Part shown: positions 1 to 7,681 of the stretch, in pieces | Layout of the letters: each line of letters opens with the position of its first letter | Position numbering within the stretch: the first letter of the stretch is position 1 | IMG/VR virus record: IMGVR_UViG_3300028802_000039 | Location: 1 to 40,540 of that record | DNA length: 40,540 nucleotides | Strand: one strand, 5' to 3' | Source of the DNA: a virus | The notes under the pieces: generated by a model | Told to the model about the DNA's origin: nothing | Databases searched by the model: none | The model's input: the letters and a program-made list of their open reading frames with translations, nothing else | Program-made: the position numbers and the translations under genes

Positions 1-47
1 CTCATGCGTGGATTTTTTGGACTGTGAAGGCGTCATAACGTGACTTT

Positions 48-368
48 ATGAGCACATCGAAGAAGCCACTCAAAAAAACGTCGGTTATCCAGACGGCACG
101 GGCGCAAGCACGGGCGGCGGCGGCCTATGAGGCGGCGGCGGCGCGGATTGAAAAATCCGATGGTGAGATCACGCCGCTCGACTACATGCTCGCGGTTATT
201 CGTGACCCGACTGCCGCGCAAACCCGTCGAGACCGCATGGCTATTGCGGCAGCTCCCTATTGTCACCCGCGGGTGTCCGACACGGTCGTGGGCAAGAAGG
301 AACAGGCACAACTAGCTGCGGTCACCAGTGCCAAGGGCACCGAGTGGGGCGACCTGGTGCTGCAATAA
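48..368 (+). CDS. terS: Probable terminase small subunit
   Basis: This 106-residue protein is the first gene of the late operon and lies one base-overlap upstream of the large terminase subunit (TAATG). An Ala/Arg-rich basic N-terminus is followed by a segment, DYMLAVIRDPTAAQTRRDRM (about residues 45-64), and then the AIAAAPYCHPRV stretch. That pattern is typical of small terminase subunits in alphaproteobacterial phages, which recognise the packaging site and hand DNA to the large subunit. The identification rests on this motif and on position; no helix-turn-helix is obvious by eye. The start at 48 is the only early ATG, and a shadow frame overlaps it. Confidence 0.75.
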   Translation: MSTSKKPLKKTSVIQTARAQARAAAAYEAAAARIEKSDGEITPLDYMLAVIRDPTAAQTRRDRMAIAAAPYCHPRVSDTVVGKKEQAQLAAVTSAKGTEWGDLVLQ

Positions 369-2053
369 TGCTCGACCTTTCGTGCCCGGACTGGGAAGAG
401 CGTATTCGCAATCGGCGCTCGCTCATTCCTGCGGGTGCGCACGGCATCAACCCGGCCGAGACCAGGCGGGCGATCAGAATATTCGACAAGCTGCGGCTGC
501 CGGACGTTCCTGGCACGCCGGCGCTGGCCGAGGCGGCCGGCGAATGGTTTCGCGAGATCGTCGGGGTGCTGCTCGGCGCTGTCAATCCGCTGAGCGGCGA
601 GCGCGTGATCCGCGAGCTGTTCCTGTTGGCGGCCAAGAAGAGCAGCAAGACCTCGTATGGCGCGGCGCTGATGGTGACGGCGCTGCTGCTCAACAAAAGG
701 CCTCGCGCGGAATTCTTGCTTGTTGCGCCGACGCAAGCGGTGGCCGATTTGGCGTTCCAGCAGGCGGCCGGGATGACCCAGCTCGACGACGATGGGTTCC
801 TGCAGAAGAGAATGTTGATTCAGGAACACCTGAAAATAATCACCGACCGGCGCACCAAGGCGCAGCTCAAGATCAAGAGTTTCGACACCTCGGTCCTCAC
901 GGGCGTCAAGCCGGCGGGCGTGCTCATCGATGAGCTCCATGAGATCGCGAAGACATCGAAGGCGGGCCGCATTATCGGACAGATCAGAGGTGGGTTGCTG
1001 CCGATCCCGGAGGCTTTCCTGGCAATCATTACCACGCAAAGCGACGAGCCGCCGGTGGGCGCCTTTCGCGCCGAACTGAGCATGGCGCGGGCGATCCGCG
1101 ACGGCCGGGCGAGCGGCGCGATGCTGCCTGTGCTGTACGAATTCCCGGCGGCGATCGCGAATGACCGCGGCCATCCGCCGGCCTGGCAGGACGTGGCGAA
1201 CTGGCCGATGGTGACACCCAACCTCGGCAGGTCGATCACCGTCGAGCGGTTGGCGGCGGATTTCGAAACGGCGACCTATAAGGGCAGCGAAGAAATCTGC
1301 CGGTGGGCTTCGCAGCATCTCAACATGGAGGTGGGGCTGGCGCTCAAGAGCGACGGCTGGCCGGGTGCCGAGTTCTGGGCCGACGCCGAGGACGCGTCGA
1401 TCACGATCGAGTCCATGCTGGAGCGGTGTGAGGTCATTGTGGCTTGCGCCGATGGTGGCGGCCTCGACGACCTATTCGGCTTTGGCCTGATCGGCCGCGA
1501 TGCGACGACCAAGGATTGGCTGACCTGGTCGCATGCGTGGTGCCATCGCGGCGTGTTGGATCGCAGGAAAAGCATTGCGTCGCGGCTGCAGGATTTCGCG
1601 AAGGCGGGAGAACTCACCATTGTCGACGACAAGCTCGACGATGTTGCCGAGATGGTCGCGATCATTAATCGGGTCAACGAGGCGGGTTTGCTGTCGTGCG
1701 TCGCGCTCGATCCCGAGGGGCCGTATGGCGAGCTGGTCGATGCGCTGGCCGAGATCGGCGTCACCGAGAAGGACGAGCAAATCGTCGGCGTGCCGCAGGG
1801 CTACAAGCTGATGAATGCGATCAAGAGCAGCGAGCGAAAATTGGCCAATGGCACGTTGTGGCATGCGAAGTCGGCGTTGATGGACTGGTGCGTTGGCAAC
1901 GTGCGGATCGAACCGACCGCGACCGCGATCCGCGCCACCAAGCAGAATGCAGGCGACGCCAAGATCGATGCGTGGGCCGCTTTGATGGACGGGGTCACGG
2001 TGATGATGCGCAACCCGAATGCAGAACCCGACGTAGCAGCGATGGTGGCCTGA
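368..2053 (+). CDS. terL: Terminase large subunit (HK97-like packaging ATPase/nuclease)
   Basis: This 561-residue protein packages DNA into the prohead. The N-terminal ATPase shows a Walker A-like stretch, AAKKSSKTS (residues 88-96), a Walker B motif VLIDE (185-189) with the catalytic Glu, and a coupling-like ITTQS (221-225). The C-terminal RNase H-like nuclease begins near residue 358 at ACADGGGLDD, where Asp362 is the expected first metal ligand. Acidic residues recur in LDPEGPYG and in DAKIDAWAALMDG near the end. The ATG at 368 overlaps the small-subunit stop codon, which favours it over the upstream in-frame ATG at 260. Length matches the Terminase_1 family. It is followed directly by the protease-capsid gene. 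Confidence 0.93.
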   Translation: MLDLSCPDWEERIRNRRSLIPAGAHGINPAETRRAIRIFDKLRLPDVPGTPALAEAAGEWFREIVGVLLGAVNPLSGERVIRELFLLAAKKSSKTSYGAALMVTALLLNKRPRAEFLLVAPTQAVADLAFQQAAGMTQLDDDGFLQKRMLIQEHLKIITDRRTKAQLKIKSFDTSVLTGVKPAGVLIDELHEIAKTSKAGRIIGQIRGGLLPIPEAFLAIITTQSDEPPVGAFRAELSMARAIRDGRASGAMLPVLYEFPAAIANDRGHPPAWQDVANWPMVTPNLGRSITVERLAADFETATYKGSEEICRWASQHLNMEVGLALKSDGWPGAEFWADAEDASITIESMLERCEVIVACADGGGLDDLFGFGLIGRDATTKDWLTWSHAWCHRGVLDRRKSIASRLQDFAKAGELTIVDDKLDDVAEMVAIINRVNEAGLLSCVALDPEGPYGELVDALAEIGVTEKDEQIVGVPQGYKLMNAIKSSERKLANGTLWHAKSALMDWCVGNVRIEPTATAIRATKQNAGDAKIDAWAALMDGVTVMMRNPNAEPDVAAMVA

Positions 2054-2054
2054 C

Positions 2055-4061
2055 ATGCAATACAGCACGCGTACTGCGCCGCCGCCGAGCGGCGACACGA
2101 TGGAATTCGTCCTGTCCGACAATAGTGTCGACCGTATGGGCGACGTGATTGAGCAGAATTGGGTTTTGACGGCGTTCAAGAAAAACCCCATCGCGCTGTT
2201 CAACCACGACCGCGATCAGGTGATCGGCGGATGGGAAGGCGTTCACGTCGACGGTGATCGGTTGCTCGGTAAGCTCAAACTGGCGGCCGAGGGGACATCC
2301 GAGCTCGTTGACACCGTGCGCAAGCTGATCGCGCAAAAAATTCTGCGCGCAACGTCGGTCGGCTTCATGCCGCTCAAAAAAGAGAAACTCGCGGACGACG
2401 CCTCCGAATACTGGGGGCCGTTCCGGTTCCTAAAATCCGAGCTGCTCGAGGTGTCTCTGGTCTCGGTGCCCGCCAATTCGAACGCGGTCGCGTTAGCGCG
2501 ATCACTCAATCTCAAACCTGACCTAGTCGGTGCGATCTTCTGCAAGCCCGCAAACGAAGCTCGTGCCGTCAACCCGGCAAGCCCGCCGAAATCCGCCCGC
2601 AACATGAAGGGCATTTCAATGCAACTCAATCAAACGCTGGCATCGAGGATCGATGTCGCACAGAAGAACGTCATGGCCTTGCGGACTCGTCTCGACGAAA
2701 TCACCAGCAAGGAAGAGCAAACCGAAGAGGAGCGGCATCGCGCCGATGAACTCCCCGATGAAGTCGAGACCGCCGAGGACACGCTGCAAAAGCTCTTGCG
2801 GCAGGAGCGCGCCATCAGCGGCGGGCGGCGCGACGGCAATGTCGTCATGCAAGGCGTCGGCTCGACCTCGATCGAGACCGTCAAGCAGGCAGCCGAAATC
2901 GTCCGCCCCGGCGAACTCAGTTCTGCCGAGCGCGAGCGCGGCGAGCGGAGGCCGTTTGGCAATGGCGAAAAGAAACTGACCGATGGCGACTATGTCTTTC
3001 GCTCGCTGGCAACATGGCTTTCGGCGCATGCGAGCCGGGAAACGATCGAACACGTTCTGCGCTCGCGCTATGGCGACCGCGACGAGCGGATGAACATGGT
3101 GCTGCGCGCTGCGGTCAATCCGGCAACCACAACCGTTGCCGGCTGGGCCGCCGAGCTCGTGCAAACGCAAAATGCCGGCTTCCTCGATCGTATCCTACCG
3201 AAGTCTATCTACATGCCGCTCGCCAGTCGCGGCAACCGCTACACGTTCGGGCCTGGTGTCAGCCAGTTGAAGATTCCCGTGCGCACGACGACCGCTTTGT
3301 TGTCTGGCGCGTGGGTTGGCGAAGGCGCAGCAAAACCAGTCAAGAAGGCATCGTTCTCTTCGGTGCCGTTGATCCCGTACAAATTGGCAATCATCTCGAC
3401 CTTCACCGAAGAGATGGCGCTCTACAGCAATCCGGCGATCGAAGCCATCATTCGCCAGGCATTGCAAGACGACACGTCAGTCAGTCTCGACACCTACCTG
3501 ATAGATGCCGTTGCCTCGAGCTCGAGTCGGCCGGCAGGATTGCTGAACACCGTTACACCGCTAACAGCAACCGCGTCTGGAACCACTACCGAGAAGATGG
3601 TTGCCGACATCAAGCAAATGCTTGCCGCCATCGTTGCGGCTGGTGGTGGAGCCGATGTTGTCTTCCTGATCAATCCGGCGCAGGCGATCACGCTGGGATT
3701 CGCGCAGACGACGACCGGCGATTTCCTGTTCTCGACCGTTCAAGAGGCGGGGCAGAAGTTCAACGTCAGCTTCATCGTCTCGCAGACCGTCACCGCCGGC
3801 CGCGTCATCGCGATCGACGCCAGCGAGTTTGCGACCGCGACCGGCGATTCGCCGCGGTTTGCGATCTCGAATGAGGCTACGTTGCACGAAGAAGACACCA
3901 CGCCGCTGGCACTCGGTACGACCGGCTCACCAAACGTTGTCGCCGCTCCGATGCGGTCGCTGTTCCAAACCGACAGCGTCGCCATAAGATTGACTTTGTA
4001 TGTCACTTGGGTAATGAGGCGGACGGGAATGGTCCAAACTATAGTGAGCGTTGGCTGGTAG
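2055..4061 (+). CDS. Prohead protease fused to HK97-type major capsid protein
   Basis: This 668-residue polypeptide combines two normally separate proteins. Residues 1 to about 150 are an HK97-type prohead protease, with the expected catalytic His51 (in NHDRD), Ser101 (in ATSVGF) and acidic Glu132 (in ELLEVSLVSVPAN). Residues about 189-260 are a charged coiled coil that resembles the scaffolding delta domain. From about residue 360 (VNPATTTVAGW) the HK97 capsid fold follows, including KIPVRT, the AWVGEGAAKPV loop and a C-terminal VTWVMRRTGMV. An internal ATG at 2619 has its own Shine-Dalgarno sequence. The last 25 codons use unusual codons (see the findings). Protease and capsid roles are secure; processing of the fusion is inferred. 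Confidence 0.92.
   Translation: MQYSTRTAPPPSGDTMEFVLSDNSVDRMGDVIEQNWVLTAFKKNPIALFNHDRDQVIGGWEGVHVDGDRLLGKLKLAAEGTSELVDTVRKLIAQKILRATSVGFMPLKKEKLADDASEYWGPFRFLKSELLEVSLVSVPANSNAVALARSLNLKPDLVGAIFCKPANEARAVNPASPPKSARNMKGISMQLNQTLASRIDVAQKNVMALRTRLDEITSKEEQTEEERHRADELPDEVETAEDTLQKLLRQERAISGGRRDGNVVMQGVGSTSIETVKQAAEIVRPGELSSAERERGERRPFGNGEKKLTDGDYVFRSLATWLSAHASRETIEHVLRSRYGDRDERMNMVLRAAVNPATTTVAGWAAELVQTQNAGFLDRILPKSIYMPLASRGNRYTFGPGVSQLKIPVRTTTALLSGAWVGEGAAKPVKKASFSSVPLIPYKLAIISTFTEEMALYSNPAIEAIIRQALQDDTSVSLDTYLIDAVASSSSRPAGLLNTVTPLTATASGTTTEKMVADIKQMLAAIVAAGGGADVVFLINPAQAITLGFAQTTTGDFLFSTVQEAGQKFNVSFIVSQTVTAGRVIAIDASEFATATGDSPRFAISNEATLHEEDTTPLALGTTGSPNVVAAPMRSLFQTDSVAIRLTLYVTWVMRRTGMVQTIVSVGW
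2607..2621 (+). promoter_or_regulatory. Internal ribosome binding site for capsid-only product
   Basis: AAGGG at 2607-2611 lies 7 bases before an in-frame ATG at 2619, exactly between the protease and the scaffold-like region. Initiation here would give a capsid precursor of about 480 residues without the protease. The site is seen in the sequence; its use is inferred. Confidence 0.5.
3984..4061 (+). other. Capsid gene tail with atypical codon use
   Basis: Upstream capsid codons are mainly GC-ending (GTC, GCC, CTG, ACC). From 3984 the reading frame switches to ATA AGA TTG ACT TTG TAT, followed by GTA, AGG, GGA, ACT and ATA, while still encoding the conserved capsid C-terminus. The switch lies immediately upstream of the HNH-AP2 gene. 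It fits replacement of the gene end together with arrival of the endonuclease gene. That origin is inferred. Confidence 0.55.
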
Positions 4062-4098
4062 TTAGAACGCTCTTACGTATTCTGGAGTGTAATGGTAT

Positions 4099-4128
4099 GC
4101 TTCCCCTTGTTGCAAAGCAAGGGGAAGC
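4099..4128 (+). promoter_or_regulatory. Hairpin covering the ribosome binding site of the HNH-AP2 gene
   Basis: GCTTCCCCTTG at 4099-4109 and CAAGGGGAAGC at 4118-4128 form a perfect 11-bp inverted repeat with an 8-base loop. The right arm contains the purine-rich AAGGGGAA that serves the ATG at 4134. Folding would block ribosome access on long late transcripts. There is no T-run after it, so a terminator is less likely. Confidence 0.7.
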
Positions 4129-4133
4129 CCACC

Positions 4134-4814
4134 ATGCGCAGGCTGGAAATCAAGGAAGGCCAACGCTTCGGACGACTTGTCATTGTTGAGGAAGCAGAAC
4201 CAGCCGGACGTTATCGCACCATGCTGGTCGAGTGCGATTGCGGGGCAGTCAAGAAGGTCAGGCTTTCGCATCTCACTGGCGGTCAGGTCGTGTCATGCGG
4301 CTGCCACTTGCGCGATCTCAGGTTCAAACACGGAATGCATGGCAAAAAAATCTATGCCGTCTGGGGAACCATGATTCAACGCTGCACAAATTCCCACGAT
4401 AATGGCTGGAAGAATTATGGCGGTCGCGGCATCGAGGTTTGCGAGCGTTGGCGCGATTTTCGGGCATTCTTTGAAGACATGGGAAATCCGCCAGCCGCTG
4501 GCATGGAAATTGACCGGATCGACAACGACGGGAATTACGAGCCAGGCAATTGCCGCTGGACAACGCCGACGATTCAAAAACGCAACCGCCGCAAGCGGGC
4601 CGCTGTTTCGTCGAAGTACCGCGGTGTTTGCTGGCGCAAAATTTCCAGCAAATGGCAGGCGGAAATCAAGGTTGCTGGCCGCCGCCGATTCCTTGGCATG
4701 TTTGCCAACGAGGAAGACGCCGCACGCGCCTATGATGCGGTGGCACGCATGTATGCTGGCTTCATGTTGAACTTTCCCGACGAACTGCTGGAGCTTTCCT
4801 CATGCCCATCCTGA
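4134..4814 (+). CDS. Free-standing HNH homing-type endonuclease with AP2 domain
   Basis: This 226-residue protein has a Cys-rich N-terminal region (CDCG about 34-37, CGC about 55-57) and a segment YGGRGIEVCERW (95-106). It is followed by the core EIDRIDNDGNYEPGNCRW (125-142), which is the HNH metal-finger signature of phage homing endonucleases. Residues 161-215 are an AP2 DNA-binding domain (KYRGVCWRK, then FLGMFANEEDAARAYD). Such genes cut target DNA to spread into related phages. It splits the capsid gene from the following structural genes. The start at 4134 has a good Shine-Dalgarno sequence; the upstream ATG at 4092 lies before the hairpin. Base composition is lower in GC than its neighbours, which suggests recent arrival. 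Confidence 0.9.
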   Translation: MRRLEIKEGQRFGRLVIVEEAEPAGRYRTMLVECDCGAVKKVRLSHLTGGQVVSCGCHLRDLRFKHGMHGKKIYAVWGTMIQRCTNSHDNGWKNYGGRGIEVCERWRDFRAFFEDMGNPPAAGMEIDRIDNDGNYEPGNCRWTTPTIQKRNRRKRAAVSSKYRGVCWRKISSKWQAEIKVAGRRRFLGMFANEEDAARAYDAVARMYAGFMLNFPDELLELSSCPS

Positions 4815-5380
4815 TGCACGTCATCTACGGGCCGTACCGCGACCAGCACATCCAAATGCCGGAAGCGGACGCCGCCCAGGCAATCGCGGATGGATGGGCC
4901 ATCGACCCATATGCGCCGCCGCACGACCCTCCTTTCGATGTCACAGTGCAAGCGAATGCCGATCACGTCTATGAGGCCGCGCACGCCGGGGCGGCCAAAT
5001 TGCGAAGCGGCGAGGCCGAATCGCCAGCGAGTGAAATTGTCATCAGCAGCCTAGTTCCGGCGCAAGCGGCCATCGGCGATCCAGACTTCACGCTGTTCAT
5101 AACCGGCCAGGGTTTTACGGAAAGCTCCGTGATCCACTTTGCTGGCCACGATGAGCCGACAACGTTCAACGAAGACGGCACGCTGTCGACCGGCGTGAAG
5201 CCATCACTGTGGGGTGCGCCGGTCGTGGTGCAATGCTCGGTGCGCAACGGCGCGGTGTCGTCGAATGAGCTCGACTTTACATTCGTCGATCCGGTGAGAA
5301 CTCGTGCGCCCGAGGCTCCAAGCCGGCAACCAAACCGCCATGAGGGCCTGCGGACCCACACCAGAGGAGGCAAAACATGA
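4802..5380 (+). CDS. Structural protein with IPT/TIG-like Ig domain
   Basis: This 192-residue protein overlaps the HNH gene end by 13 bases; GGAG at 4790 lies 8 bases before its ATG. The N-terminal 40 residues (GPYRDQHIQMPEADAAQAIADGWAIDP) are repeated in the next gene. Residues about 79-163 look like an IPT/TIG immunoglobulin-like fold: VISSLVPAQAAIGDPDFTLFI, then GQGFTESSVIHFAG, and a final SNELDFTFVD strand. Its position between capsid and portal suggests a head decoration protein or head fibre, but that is inference. No enzyme motif is visible. The C-terminus (APSRQPNRHEG) is basic and looks disordered. Confidence 0.7.
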   Translation: MPILMHVIYGPYRDQHIQMPEADAAQAIADGWAIDPYAPPHDPPFDVTVQANADHVYEAAHAGAAKLRSGEAESPASEIVISSLVPAQAAIGDPDFTLFITGQGFTESSVIHFAGHDEPTTFNEDGTLSTGVKPSLWGAPVVVQCSVRNGAVSSNELDFTFVDPVRTRAPEAPSRQPNRHEGLRTHTRGGKT

Positions 5381-5706
5381 CCGACGAGCCAGTGGTGATC
5401 CAGGTAACTGCCGGGCCTTATGCCGGGCAGCGGCTGACAATGCCGAAGGCTGATGCCGACGCGGCGGTCGCCGATAAATGGGCAACCGATCCCAATGCGC
5501 CGGTGCCGACGAAGGAAGAGGCGAAGGAGGCCAAACCCATGACCGAGGAAGAGCGCGCCGAGGTCATGGCCAAGGCCGAGAAAGCGGCACGCAAACTGCG
5601 CGGCGAACCGGAGCCCGAGGACAAGGCGCAAACCCAGGTCACACGCGATCTTGGCGCCGACAAGCCGCCCCAGGGGTACCAGACCAGGGACGTCACCAGG
5701 AAATGA
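5377..5706 (+). CDS. Small paralogue of the preceding protein, charged tail
   Basis: This 109-residue protein starts in an ATGA overlap with the previous gene and ends in an ATGA overlap with the portal gene. Its first 40 residues (TAGPYAGQRLTMPKADADAA, then WATDPNAP) align with the N-terminus of the 4802-5380 product. The Ig-like domain is absent, replaced by a Lys/Glu-rich probable helix (TKEEAKEAKPMTEEERAEVM). It may be a minor head or scaffold-associated protein. The function is unknown. Confidence 0.65.
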   Translation: MTDEPVVIQVTAGPYAGQRLTMPKADADAAVADKWATDPNAPVPTKEEAKEAKPMTEEERAEVMAKAEKAARKLRGEPEPEDKAQTQVTRDLGADKPPQGYQTRDVTRK

Positions 5707-7154
5707 CCCTGCTCGGCGGCTTGCGCAGCCTGCTCGGCCTCGGCCTGAAGGCGGCGCCGGAAGGCGCTTATCACGATGGCCCCTATCGCATCCTGACGAC
5801 GAACTCGCCAGGATGGCTGCCGCACGAATGGGGAGCCTGGAACCATTGGCAAATGAACCAGGATCCGCGTTCCGGCGCGGGCATCAACGCCATGGTCGAG
5901 GCTTGCGTCTCGGCCTATGCGCAGACGGTCGCGATGTGCCCGATGGCGCATTGGGCGCAGTTGGACAACGGCGGTCGCGAGCGGGTGACGACCTCGGCGC
6001 TCTCGCGCATCGCGATTGTGCCGAACGACTATCAGACGCGCAGCGATTTCTTACTTAACCTCGTGCGCGCGCTCTACCTCGATGGCAACGCTTACGCGCT
6101 GGCGCTGCGCAACAATCGCTTTGAGATCTCAAGCCTGCACGGCATGGACCCGCGATTATGCCGCGCCGAGGTCGTCGACGGTGAAATCTTCTACGAGCTC
6201 GGCGGCAATCCCGTCATCGACGGACGCGTGGATGCGCTCGGCATGGGACCCGGTGCCTTGCGCTTTGTTCCCGCCCGCGACGTGTTGCACGTGAAACTCA
6301 ATTCGGTGACCGATGTGCTGCACGGCGAAACGCCGCTGTGCGCCGCTGCCTTGGCGGTTGCCGCAAACAACGCAATCCTGCGCCAGTCGATCAGTTTCGC
6401 TGCCAATCAATCGCGGCCGAGCGGCATTCTCTCGACCGATCTAACGCTCTCCAAGCCGAAGGTCGATGAACTGCGGCAGCTCTGGAACGAAGTTTCCAAG
6501 GGCCTCAATGTCGGCGGCGTTCCGATTCTGACGGCCGGGCTCAAGTTCCAGCCAATGGCAATTTCGGCCAAGGACAGCCAGGCGGCCGAGACATTAAAAC
6601 TCAACGACGCAATGGTCGCGCAAGTCTTTCGGGTGCCGTTGGCCATCGTCGGTTCCGAGCAGCAACCGATGGGCTCGACCGAGGCGCTGATGAACTTCTG
6701 GATCGCCGGCGGCCTGGGCTTTGCACTCGACCGCGTCGAGCTCGCTTTCGACAAGCTGTTCGGCTTGCCGGCGAGCGAATATTCCGAGCTGGATTCATCG
6801 GTGCTGTTGCGCAGCAATCTCAAGGACAAGGTCGAGGCCTTCGCGCGCGGGACGATTGCCGGCATTCATGCGCCCAACGAGGCCCGCGCCGAGTTCGAGC
6901 TACCGGCAGTCGAGTTCGGTGACGAGCCGCGGGTGCAACAGCAGGTCGTGCCGCTGAGCTTTGCGGCCGAGCCGCCGGTGCCGCCGGCCGCGCCAATGTC
7001 CTCCCCGCCGCCGGCGGCGCCGGGCGTGCTCGCAGCCGATCCGCAAGCGCCTGCGGCCGATGATCCTCAATCGGCGGATTTTGCCGCGCTGGTGAGGCAA
7101 AACGTCCACATCGGGCGCATCGATGCGATGTTGGGGCCGAACCCGCATGCCTGA
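5703..7154 (+). CDS. Portal protein (HK97 family)
   Basis: This 483-residue portal forms the dodecameric ring through which DNA enters and leaves the head. Family features include the N-terminal WLPHEWGAWNHWQ region, the NAMVEACVSAYAQTVAMCP helix, LYLDGNAYALALRN, the VLHVKLNSVTDVLHGETPL segment and NDAMVAQVFRVPLAIVGSEQ near residue 305. After about residue 405 the tail is Pro/Ala-rich (PPVPPAAPMSSPPPAAPG) and probably disordered. The ATG at 5703 overlaps the preceding stop and replaces the long in-frame extension back to 5478. Portal normally precedes the protease and capsid genes in HK97-type maps; here it follows them. Confidence 0.92.
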   Translation: MTLLGGLRSLLGLGLKAAPEGAYHDGPYRILTTNSPGWLPHEWGAWNHWQMNQDPRSGAGINAMVEACVSAYAQTVAMCPMAHWAQLDNGGRERVTTSALSRIAIVPNDYQTRSDFLLNLVRALYLDGNAYALALRNNRFEISSLHGMDPRLCRAEVVDGEIFYELGGNPVIDGRVDALGMGPGALRFVPARDVLHVKLNSVTDVLHGETPLCAAALAVAANNAILRQSISFAANQSRPSGILSTDLTLSKPKVDELRQLWNEVSKGLNVGGVPILTAGLKFQPMAISAKDSQAAETLKLNDAMVAQVFRVPLAIVGSEQQPMGSTEALMNFWIAGGLGFALDRVELAFDKLFGLPASEYSELDSSVLLRSNLKDKVEAFARGTIAGIHAPNEARAEFELPAVEFGDEPRVQQQVVPLSFAAEPPVPPAAPMSSPPPAAPGVLAADPQAPAADDPQSADFAALVRQNVHIGRIDAMLGPNPHA

Positions 7155-7680
7155 CCGAATTGGCATTGTCGACCGCGTCCTCGAAACCCTGGAACGCCTC
7201 GCCGGCCGGGTTGTCGCGCTTGAGACCCGCCCGGCCGCGCGCGACGGCCGCGATGGCGCCCCAGGACGCGACGGCTCACCGGGGGTCATCGGGGTAGCAG
7301 GCTCCCCCGGCGAATGCGGCCAGCGAGGTCCCCAGGGCGAAAGCGGGCCTATCGGGCCGCCAGGGCCGTCTGGCGATTACGGCATCCTCCCGCCCGAGCT
7401 TGCCGGCGAGGTCGCTATCGCCGCCAGAATGCTGCACGAGCTGCCGCCGATCACGATGGGGGCCGCCGACAGCGGCGTCGAGGTGCTACAAAGCTCGGAG
7501 GGAGCAGAGGGGCCACAAGGCCCGCCAGGACCGGCCGGGCCGTCTGGGGATCGAGGCGAAAAGGGGGAACCGGGCCGTGACGGGCGCGATGCCGCCGATG
7601 TTGCCCTGATCCGATATTTCATCGCCGAACAGGTTAGCGCGCAGATCGCCGATAGATTAGAAAAGCTCGGCACGAAATAG
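7147..7680 (+). CDS. Collagen-like protein 1
   Basis: This protein of about 177 residues has a short helical N-terminus ([20 protein letters not shown]) that could trimerise. Two Gly-X-Y blocks follow, about residues 37-75 ([20 protein letters not shown]) and 119-150 ([20 protein letters not shown]), separated by a non-collagenous linker. The C-terminus is a second helix. Such proteins form trimeric rods in phage fibres or capsid appendages. The ATG at 7147 overlaps the portal stop by 8 bases and is preferred over 7123. It sits between portal and the fibre gene, so it is probably a virion component. Confidence 0.75.
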   Translation: MPDRIGIVDRVLETLERLAGRVVALETRPAARDGRDGAPGRDGSPGVIGVAGSPGECGQRGPQGESGPIGPPGPSGDYGILPPELAGEVAIAARMLHELPPITMGAADSGVEVLQSSEGAEGPQGPPGPAGPSGDRGEKGEPGRDGRDAADVALIRYFIAEQVSAQIADRLEKLGTK

Positions 7681-7681
7681 A

